From Polyangiaceae bacterium (GTDB lineage: Bacteria; Myxococcota; Polyangia; Polyangiales; Polyangiaceae), in the NCBI GenBank assembly GCA_025936205.1, contig JAICTU010000196.1:1-15493 (forward strand): a DNA stretch of 15,493 nt, written 5' to 3'. Below the pieces are notes generated by a model. The model had not been told where the DNA came from and did not search any database. It saw only the letters and a program-made list of their open reading frames with translations. A program made the translations under genes and the position numbers. Below, one piece after another: positions 7,163 through 13,365 of the stretch; position 1 is the first letter of the stretch; the number at the start of each line of letters is the position of its first letter.

Positions 7163-8185
7163 ATGTCTGTCGAGGCTTTCGAGCGGCCGGATGCCCATTC
7201 ACCCTGGACCCGCGAGGCCGTTTCCCGCTGGTTCGACGCGCCCTTTGCGGACCTGTTGTTTCACGCCCAGAGCGTGCATCGCCGGCACTTTGACCCGAAC
7301 CAGCTGCAGATCTCGCGCCTGGTCTCGATCAAGACCGGTGGCTGTCCGGAAGACTGCGGCTATTGCTCGCAGTCCGCTCACTACAAGACAGGCATCAAGC
7401 CCACCAAGCTGATGGCGCTAGAGGACGTGGTGGCCGCGGCTCGCGCCGCGAAGGCCGCCGGCACACAGCGCCTGTGCCTGGGCGCGGCTTGGCGTTCACC
7501 GCGCGCTCGCGACCTGGAGCTGGTGTGCGAGATGATCGGTGCCATCAAGGCGGAGGGGCTGGAGACCTGCGTCACGCTCGGCATGCTCGACGCCGCGCAA
7601 GCCCAGCGCCTCGCACAGGCGGGGCTCGATTACTACAACCACAACATCGATACGAGCCGGGAATACTACTCACTCGTGGCCAGCACCCGGACGATGGACG
7701 ATCGGCTGGGCACGATCGACCGCGTGCGCGGTGTCGGGATCAAGGTTTGCTCGGGTGGCATCATCGGCATGGGCGAGAGCCGTGCCGATCGCATCGGCAT
7801 GCTGCTGCTGCTCGCGAACCTGCCGGAGCCGCCCGAGTCCGTGCCGATCAATTCGCTGATGCGCGTGGACGGGACTCCGCTGGCCGGAGCCAGTGCGATC
7901 GACGGGCTCGAGTTCGTGCGCACCGTGGCCGTGGCGCGCATCCTGATGCCGCGCTCCGTGGTTCGCCTCTCTGCCGGGCGCGAGCACATGAGCGACGAGC
8001 TGCAGGCGCTGTGCTTCTTCGCCGGCGCCAACTCGATCTTCGTCGGCGAGCAGCTGCTCACGACGCCCAACCCGTCCAAAGAGCGGGACGCCTCGCTGCT
8101 GGGTCGCCTTGGGATCCGGCCGCTCGATTCGTCGAGCGAGGAGGCTCAGCAGCCCCAAAAGACCGCTCCGCGCGAGCTCTGCTAA
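7163..8185 (+). CDS. bioB: Biotin synthase
   Basis: A 340-aa radical SAM enzyme that inserts sulfur into dethiobiotin, the last step of biotin synthesis. The SAM [4Fe-4S] motif is CPEDCGYC (Cys61, Cys65, Cys68). The [2Fe-2S] ligands known from E. coli are all present in the matching motifs: [29 protein letters not shown] and the Arg of [21 protein letters not shown] and [18 protein letters not shown] are also typical. ATG 7163 was chosen because GGAG lies 6 nt upstream (7153-7156) and the longer in-frame start at 7112 would run into the acetyltransferase. The C-terminal 20 residues are Ser/Gln/Pro-rich and beyond the conserved core. No other biotin gene is in the window. Confidence 0.97.
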   Translation: MSVEAFERPDAHSPWTREAVSRWFDAPFADLLFHAQSVHRRHFDPNQLQISRLVSIKTGGCPEDCGYCSQSAHYKTGIKPTKLMALEDVVAAARAAKAAGTQRLCLGAAWRSPRARDLELVCEMIGAIKAEGLETCVTLGMLDAAQAQRLAQAGLDYYNHNIDTSREYYSLVASTRTMDDRLGTIDRVRGVGIKVCSGGIIGMGESRADRIGMLLLLANLPEPPESVPINSLMRVDGTPLAGASAIDGLEFVRTVAVARILMPRSVVRLSAGREHMSDELQALCFFAGANSIFVGEQLLTTPNPSKERDASLLGRLGIRPLDSSSEEAQQPQKTAPRELC

Positions 8186-8297
8186 TCAGCCGGCCTGTTG
8201 CCCGAAGGCTACCCCCGGGTTGGTCTGGTGCGCTGGTCGTCGGTCCCACCTGCGGGGGCTGTGGCCGATTGGCGTGGACTGGCCTAAAGTATGCGAA

Positions 8298-8831
8298 ATG
8301 TCTTCGTGGCTGCGCAAACTGTCGGCTGGCCCCAAAGTGGCGTTACTGCTTTCGATGGCCTTGTTTTGCGTGGGCTGTGACCAGGCCAGCAAACGCGTGG
8401 CCGCCGAGGTGTTGAAGGGCACCGAAACGCTCTCTTACCTGGGCGATGTCTTTCGGCTCACCTACGCCGAAAATAGCGGCGCGTTCCTCGGTCTCGGCAA
8501 TGCCTGGCCAGAGCCAGTGCGCTGGGCGGTGTTCACCGGCGCCGCACTCGCCGTGGTGGCAGCCAGCGCGGGCTGGGTGGTAGCGCAACTTCGGCGCCCT
8601 CGGCATGACGCGCTCGCGGTCTGGGCCATGGTGCTGATCGCCGCTGGCGGCATGGGCAATCTGGTGGACCGCGTGCTGCGCGAGGGGCGCGTGATCGATT
8701 TCATGAACCTCGGCCTGGGTCCGGTGCGCACCGGCATCTTCAACGTGGCGGACGTGCAGATCATGGTCGGCCTCGGCTTGTTGCTGCTCGGTCGGCGCCA
8801 TCCGCCGGCGGAGTCCACGACCCCGAGCTGA
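8298..8831 (+). CDS. lspA: Lipoprotein signal peptidase (signal peptidase II)
   Basis: A 177-aa inner-membrane aspartyl protease that removes signal peptides from prolipoproteins after lipidation; it would process the two lipoproteins encoded at 4985-6036. Four membrane segments are visible (about 14-27, 75-98, 108-124, 151-166). Family motifs: DQASK (28-32), ENSGAFLGLG, GGMGNLVDRV with catalytic Asp124, VIDFMN, and FNVADV with catalytic Asp152. ATG 8298 was chosen as it precedes the first helix; an ATG at 8291 is out of frame. No clear Shine-Dalgarno is seen. It is followed by mobA after 2 bp. Confidence 0.96.
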   Translation: MSSWLRKLSAGPKVALLLSMALFCVGCDQASKRVAAEVLKGTETLSYLGDVFRLTYAENSGAFLGLGNAWPEPVRWAVFTGAALAVVAASAGWVVAQLRRPRHDALAVWAMVLIAAGGMGNLVDRVLREGRVIDFMNLGLGPVRTGIFNVADVQIMVGLGLLLLGRRHPPAESTTPS

Positions 8832-8833
8832 AC

Positions 8834-9454
8834 GTGACCGAGCCGCCGGCGATCGGGATTTTCGTCGGAGGAAAAGGCCTGCGCATGGGTGGGGTCGCGA
8901 AAGCGAACCTGCTGCACGAGGGTCGTACCATTCTGGAACGCACGCTCGACTGCTGTGCTGTCGCATGGAGCCACCTCTTCGGTGCGAGTGCAGCGCCGCT
9001 CATCTACCTGGTGGGCGAAAGCTCGGCGTACGCTGCGAGTGGCGTGCAGCGCATCGCCGATGACCCGAGCGGTGTGGGACCCATGGGTGGCTTGCGTGCT
9101 TTCTCGCGGGCGCTTCCGCCTCGCACGTCCGGGCTCGTGATCGCGGGTGATCTCCCATTTCTCAGCGCCCAGCTGATCGCACGTCTCGCGTCCGAAGCTC
9201 CCTCTGCAGAAGTGCTGGCGCCGCGCGAGCTCGATGGACGCTGGCAACCCTTGTTCGCTCGCTACCTGCCCGCGCTGGTACTGCCGCTGATCGATGCCGC
9301 GCTCGCCAGCGGTGAGACATCGCTGCAGCGCTTGTTCGCGCGGCTCGGCTCACGCGCTCAGACGCTCGAGCTTTCCACGACGGAGCGGGAGCTTTTGCGC
9401 GACTGGGACCGGCCGTGCGATGTGATCACCGGGTGTCCGAAATCGCCGAAATAG
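8834..9454 (+). CDS. mobA: Molybdenum cofactor guanylyltransferase MobA
   Basis: A 206-aa nucleotidyltransferase-fold protein that joins GMP from GTP to Mo-molybdopterin to make the MGD cofactor of nitrate reductase and relatives. Motifs: FVGGKGLRMGG with Lys23 in VAKANL near the N-terminus (GTP site), ADDPSGVGPMGGLRAF, AGDLPFL with metal-binding Asp106, and GRWQPLFARY. The usual GG-x-DK has Ala in place of Asp (GGVAK). The start GTG 8834 lies 2 bp after the lspA stop, so the two are probably co-transcribed although unrelated in function. Its place just before nitrite-reductase genes fits a supply role for an assimilatory nitrate reductase expected nearby. Confidence 0.85.
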   Translation: MTEPPAIGIFVGGKGLRMGGVAKANLLHEGRTILERTLDCCAVAWSHLFGASAAPLIYLVGESSAYAASGVQRIADDPSGVGPMGGLRAFSRALPPRTSGLVIAGDLPFLSAQLIARLASEAPSAEVLAPRELDGRWQPLFARYLPALVLPLIDAALASGETSLQRLFARLGSRAQTLELSTTERELLRDWDRPCDVITGCPKSPK

Positions 9455-9466
9455 CGTCTCGATTGC

Positions 9467-9525
9467 GCGCTTGGTCATTGCCGTTACGCGCCGTTTACAT
9501 TGGGGAAACCAAGCGCCCCTAGTCT
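9467..9525 (+). promoter_or_regulatory. Candidate operator/promoter region of the nitrite reductase operon
   Basis: In the 217-bp gap before the NirA-like gene, GCGCTTGG (9467-9474) and CCAAGCGC (9509-9516) form a perfect 8-bp inverted repeat 34 bp apart. Between and after them TTTACA (9494-9499) and TAGTCT (9520-9525) look like -35/-10 boxes but at an over-long 20-bp spacing. CGTTACGCG occurs at 9482-9490 and again at 9573-9581. These could be regulator sites; none matches a named operator that I can confirm. Confidence 0.3.
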
Positions 9526-9671
9526 GAATCCGAAGAGCACGGCGCGGTGTCTCGCGAAGGCGGGCGTGTTCGCGTTACGCGGCCAGGGACCTGATGCGTC
9601 TCGCGTCGCGTGACCTCGAGCACGCCGTCGTCGTTGTTTCACCCGGACCATTGCCTCGCCGGGCTGCCCCC

Positions 9672-11549
9672 ATGGCTACCAAAGGATTCACCGAAACGCA
9701 GAAGCAATACTTGGAGGGGCTCGTCAGTGGTTTGCGTGCGGCTCGGCGCAGCCCGCGTGCGCCAGCACCGAGCTGGGGCAGTGGCGTTCCCCGTCGCTCG
9801 TTTCTGGAGAGACAGGAGCTGCGAGAACATGAGTCGAGCGGTGGTCCGGCGCGTGTCGAGGCGAGTTCGCTGCCGCCGGGGCCGGACCAGGCATTGTGGG
9901 ATGCCCAGGATCGTTTCGTCCTCGCGGGCCGCCCGCTGGCGCCGGAAGAAAAGGCGAAGCGCCGCCTGCCGCCGGAGGAGTTGTGGCGGCGCATGGTGCG
10001 CCTCGCCAGCGAGGCACACTTCCCGGAAGCGGACGAGGTGTTTCTCTACAAGTTTCACGGCTTGTTTTACGCCTCCTCCGTGGAGAACGCCTACATGTGC
10101 AGGCTGCGCCTCCCAGCGGGGCAAATCACCGCGCACCAGCTGCGAGGAGTGGCGGCGCTCGCCGAGCGTTTCGGCCATCCGCTGCTCCAGCTGACCACGC
10201 GCGGTAACCTGCAGCTGCGCGGCATTGGCGCGGGCTCGGCGCTGGAGGTCCTGCGCGGCCTCACCGAGCTCGGCATTTCGACGCAGGGTGCTGGCGCGGA
10301 CGGCGTACGAAACATTCGCGCAAACCCCACGGCGGGTTTCGATCGGCGCGAGCTGATCGACGTCGCGCCGCTGGCACGTGCCGCGCAGTATCGGATCCTG
10401 GCCGATCGCAGCCTGCAGGCGCTGCCGCGCAAGTTCACGCTGGGGTTTGACGGTGGTGGCGCAGTCAGCGCTTATCCGGAGACCTGCGATCTGGGCTTTC
10501 GCGCGGTGCGCGTGGGCGGCGGAGCGCTGGTGCCGAGCGGCGTGTACTTCCGCCTACTGCTCGGCGGAGCAACGAGTCACGGACGTTTCGCGCGTGACGC
10601 AGGGGTGGTGGTGGCGCCCGAGCACTGCCTGGAAGTGCTGGAGCAAGTGCTCGGCCTGTATGTCGAGCACGGCGACCGCACCAATCGTCGGCGCGCGCGC
10701 CTGCTCTACCTGCTGGAGACCTGGGGACTCGAGCGGTTCCTGAATCAGCTGCGCCAGCGGCTGGAACAGAGAGTACCGGGCGTGCTGCTGACGAGCCTGC
10801 CGCTCGACGGCTGTGAGCTGGCGCCGCCCCCGGATCCCTCGGCGCATCTCGGCTTCCACAATCAGAAGCCGCGCGGCAAGAGCTACGTCGGCATCGCTGT
10901 CAAAGACGGATTGCTGCGCCTCGATCAAGCGCGGGGTCTGGCCGAGCTGGCCGGTGAATACGGAGCTGGAGAGCTGCGGCTCAGCGCGCAGCAGAACGTT
11001 CTCATCCCGGGCTTGCCCGACACGCAGCTGCACCGCGTGAAAGATCTGCTGGCCGAGCTCGAGCTCGGCTGGTCTGCGGGAGGCTTTCGTGCCGGCTTGC
11101 TCGCCTGCACGGGGAGCGCCGGCTGTCCCTTTGCCCAGGGCGACGTCAAGCGCCGCGCCGAGGAGCTGGCGCAGCATCTGGAGAGCCAGTTCAGGTTCGA
11201 ACAGTCGCTCACGATCCGGTTCAGCGGCTGTCATCATGGCTGTGCCGAACACGGCATCGCCGACATCGGTTTGCTGGCAGTGCGCGATCCCGCGGCGCGA
11301 GAGGCCGAGTGCTATCAGCTCTTTCTCGGCGGCCATGCCGGTGACTCTCTGCGCCTCGGTCGCGAGCTGGCCAGTTGCGTGCCAGCCGCCGAGGTGCCGC
11401 GGGTCGTGCAAGGTGTCGTGCAGAGTTATCTCGAGCAGCGACGCGGTCAGGAAACATTCCGCGAGTTCGTGGGCCGTCTGGCGCCGGGCCAGCTGCAACC
11501 CGCGTTGGGCGCGCCTGCGAACGGGCCAGGGGTAGGGGGCAGATCGTGA
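9672..11549 (+). CDS. nirA: NirA-family siroheme/[4Fe-4S] nitrite (or sulfite) reductase
   Basis: A 625-aa assimilatory six-electron reductase, probably nitrite to ammonia. Two ferredoxin-like half domains alternate with siroheme domains: YMCRLRLPAGQITAHQLRG and LTTRGNLQLRG first, then YVGIAVKDGLLRL. Siroheme-[4Fe-4S] cysteines are complete as C-x5-C-x34-C-x3-C (Cys479, 485, 520, 524). Substrate-site residues by motif: Arg177, Arg213, Lys254 and Thr256 in LPRKFTLGF. ATG 9672 was chosen since the conserved FTETQKQYLEG motif begins there; the frame continues upstream without similarity. It overlaps the next gene by GTGA, so the pair is translationally coupled. Sulfite as substrate is not excluded; the absence of the second Lys favours nitrite. 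Confidence 0.88.
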   Translation: MATKGFTETQKQYLEGLVSGLRAARRSPRAPAPSWGSGVPRRSFLERQELREHESSGGPARVEASSLPPGPDQALWDAQDRFVLAGRPLAPEEKAKRRLPPEELWRRMVRLASEAHFPEADEVFLYKFHGLFYASSVENAYMCRLRLPAGQITAHQLRGVAALAERFGHPLLQLTTRGNLQLRGIGAGSALEVLRGLTELGISTQGAGADGVRNIRANPTAGFDRRELIDVAPLARAAQYRILADRSLQALPRKFTLGFDGGGAVSAYPETCDLGFRAVRVGGGALVPSGVYFRLLLGGATSHGRFARDAGVVVAPEHCLEVLEQVLGLYVEHGDRTNRRRARLLYLLETWGLERFLNQLRQRLEQRVPGVLLTSLPLDGCELAPPPDPSAHLGFHNQKPRGKSYVGIAVKDGLLRLDQARGLAELAGEYGAGELRLSAQQNVLIPGLPDTQLHRVKDLLAELELGWSAGGFRAGLLACTGSAGCPFAQGDVKRRAEELAQHLESQFRFEQSLTIRFSGCHHGCAEHGIADIGLLAVRDPAAREAECYQLFLGGHAGDSLRLGRELASCVPAAEVPRVVQGVVQSYLEQRRGQETFREFVGRLAPGQLQPALGAPANGPGVGGRS

Positions 11550-13195
11550 CAGACAACCCGGGCCGCCGCTTTCCGCTGATCCCCGAGAATGCTCCCTTCG
11601 ATGAGGAGCAGCGCGCCTGGCTCAATGGCTTTCTCGCCGGCGTGCTCGGGCTGAGCGCAAATGAAGCTCGAGCTGTCCCTGCATCATCCAGCTCCCATCC
11701 GCCACCCAGCGCCCCTCGCGCACGCTCCGAGCAAGCTGGCGCCCCCGCGCCGGAAAGTGGGCTTGCCCCGGACACGCTGGAGCGGCGCTTGCTCACGGTG
11801 CTGGCGCAGCTCGACTGTGGCAAGTGCGGTTACTCCTGCCTTGGCTACGCACAGGCGCTCGCCGCTGGCTCCCAGTCAGATACCAGCCTGTGTGTGCCCG
11901 GCGGCGCGAGCACCCGCGAGGCGCTGGAGGCGCTGCTGCCCGGAGCCGAGGCTTCCACCCCGGTTCTCTCGGGCCTGGCGCGCGCTCGGGCCGGCCGCGC
12001 GCCGGTCGACACTGGCGTGCGGCCGATTCGCGACGCGGCGCCACTCCCCGAGCTACCTGGCAGCCAGCTACCGGGGTCTGGGGTTGCGCAGGAACGGCAC
12101 CGGGCTCAGCGCTTGCGCGTCAAGTCCCAGCGCCGCCTCACGCTGGCAGACGCGGGCTCGGAGATCCGCGAGGTCGTGCTCGACCTGAACGGGAGCGAGC
12201 TCAGCTACCGCCCCGGCGACAGCCTGGCGATCTTTCCCCACAACGATCCCGACCTGGTGCGGCTGCTGCTGCGCGCTCTCGGCGCGCGCGGGCAAGAGCT
12301 GGTCAGCACGCCGCAGGGCCCGTGCGAGGTGTGGCGTTGCCTGCTGGAGACCGTCAACAGCACCCACGTGCGCGAGGAAACCCTGAGCCTGTATGCGGCC
12401 AGCGCGCACGACGCGGAGGCCGCGCGTCTGCTGGCGGAGCTGCGGGAACGTGGCGTACCGCACGGCTTCGACCTGCTGGATCTGATCAACATGTTCCCGG
12501 GTGTGCGGCTCGGGGTCGGCCCGCTGGTGAGCACGCTCGGGCCGCTGGAGCCGCGCCTGTATTCCATCGCTTCTTCGCCCAGCTCCCACCCGAAGGAGCT
12601 GCATCTCGCGGTGCGCATGGTGCGCCGCGAGCGCGCCGGGCGCGAGCGCAAGGGCGTGGCGTCTACCTTCCTGACCGAAGGCGTGTTCAAGGGCGACGAT
12701 CTGGCTGCCGCGGTGCACTGTAGCGAGCGCTACGTCGCGCTCGAGACCTCGGTGCCCTTGATTCTGCTGGGCGCGGGCACCGGCGTGGCACGGCATCGCG
12801 CGTTTCTGGAGGAGCTCGGGGCGCGGGGACGCAGGGGCAACACCTGGTTGATCCTCGCGAGCTGCTTCGAAGGCGATGAGTCGCTGTACCAGTCAGAACT
12901 GGAAACGTGGTCGAAAGACGGAGTGCTGGAGCATCTGGACGTGATCAAGTTGGGCCAGCGCGGGCGCCGTACGGGGCCGCACGATATCTTGCGCCGGCGG
13001 GCCCGGCGGGTCGTGTCCTGGCTGGATCGCGGCGCTGCCGTGTACGCCTGCGGCGAGAGCAAGGCCTTCTCGGGCGCGCTGAACGACACGCTGGTCGAGG
13101 TGCTGGGCCGGCAGGGCAACATGACGCCCGGCGAGGCCGCTGATTTCTTGCACGAGATGCGCCGAGACGGGCGCTACGTCGAAGAGGTGTACTGA
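11546..13195 (+). CDS. CysJ-like FAD/NAD(P)H reductase with an N-terminal Fe-S domain in place of flavodoxin
   Basis: A 549-aa partner that should pass electrons from NAD(P)H to the siroheme enzyme before it. Order: N-terminal motif FDEEQRAWLNGFLAG (18-32); a low-complexity linker; a Cys-rich domain with Cys91, 94, 98 and 116 and a PGG end, resembling the RnfB/corrinoid-protein FeS domain ([4Fe-4S]); then the CysJ/CPR-type FAD domain (SYRPGDSLAIFP, RLYSIASSP at 337-345, KGVASTFL) and the pyridine-nucleotide domain (GAGTGVARHRAF from 409, VYACGES) ending in GRYVEEVY. No FMN-binding flavodoxin domain exists, so it is not a standard diflavin sulfite reductase subunit. GTG 11546 is set by the 4-bp GTGA overlap and a G-rich Shine-Dalgarno. 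Confidence 0.88.
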   Translation: MTDNPGRRFPLIPENAPFDEEQRAWLNGFLAGVLGLSANEARAVPASSSSHPPPSAPRARSEQAGAPAPESGLAPDTLERRLLTVLAQLDCGKCGYSCLGYAQALAAGSQSDTSLCVPGGASTREALEALLPGAEASTPVLSGLARARAGRAPVDTGVRPIRDAAPLPELPGSQLPGSGVAQERHRAQRLRVKSQRRLTLADAGSEIREVVLDLNGSELSYRPGDSLAIFPHNDPDLVRLLLRALGARGQELVSTPQGPCEVWRCLLETVNSTHVREETLSLYAASAHDAEAARLLAELRERGVPHGFDLLDLINMFPGVRLGVGPLVSTLGPLEPRLYSIASSPSSHPKELHLAVRMVRRERAGRERKGVASTFLTEGVFKGDDLAAAVHCSERYVALETSVPLILLGAGTGVARHRAFLEELGARGRRGNTWLILASCFEGDESLYQSELETWSKDGVLEHLDVIKLGQRGRRTGPHDILRRRARRVVSWLDRGAAVYACGESKAFSGALNDTLVEVLGRQGNMTPGEAADFLHEMRRDGRYVEEVY

Positions 13196-13365
13196 TGTCG
13201 TTTCGGGAGTGTGTCGTCGCCCAATGGCGGCGGCCGAGTTTTTCTCGCGCGTTTCGTGCTGAAGCGAGCGTGCGTGAGCCCGCCCTTGCTGTTGGGGGCG
13301 TGGCGTTGCGGTCCATTCAGTGCGCCACCATTGTCTCGGCCGTGCCGGCGAGGAGAACCCCGTGA
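13195..13365 (+). CDS. Possible 56-codon linking ORF (doubtful)
   Basis: An ATG overlaps the preceding stop (TGATG), the frame stays open for 56 codons, and its TGA overlaps the nirB GTG (GTGA). The fit to coupled translation is exact. The product is Arg/Ala/Val-rich with no domain, signal or membrane helix that I recognise. Base use argues against coding: by hand count GC is about 64, 64 and 70 % at codon positions 1-3, whereas a 20-codon sample of the gene before it (12180-12239) has 45 % at position 2 and 95 % at position 3. A ribosome-carrying leader with no functional product is possible. Confidence 0.2.
   Translation: MSFRECVVAQWRRPSFSRAFRAEASVREPALAVGGVALRSIQCATIVSAVPARRTP
13213..13243 (+). 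terminator. Hairpin with T5 tract between the reductase gene and nirB (terminator or attenuator)
   Basis: GTCGTCGCC (13213-13221) can pair in RNA with GGCGGCGGC (13226-13234) through nine pairs, two of them G-U, with a CAAT loop. CGAG and then TTTTT (13239-13243) follow. The 4-nt gap before the T-run weakens it as a simple terminator. CGAG-TTTTT-CTCG (13235-13247) can form a small competing stem-loop. Confidence 0.35.
13350..13356 (+). promoter_or_regulatory. Ribosome binding site of nirB
   Basis: GAGGAGA with AGGAG at 13351-13355 lies 6 nt before GTG 13362 and decides this start. The next in-frame Met falls inside the FAD-binding motif and cannot be the start. Confidence 0.7.

Noticed and set aside
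10554..11498. 314-aa open frame on the minus strand
   Set aside because: Antisense to the NirA-like gene, whose siroheme cysteines are intact in the plus frame; no recognisable domain.
13293..13310. Possible sigma-54 promoter (GG-N10-GC with TTGC) before nirB
   Set aside because: Only the -12 TTGC part matches; the -24 part is a plain G-run without TGGCAC, so chance is the better explanation.
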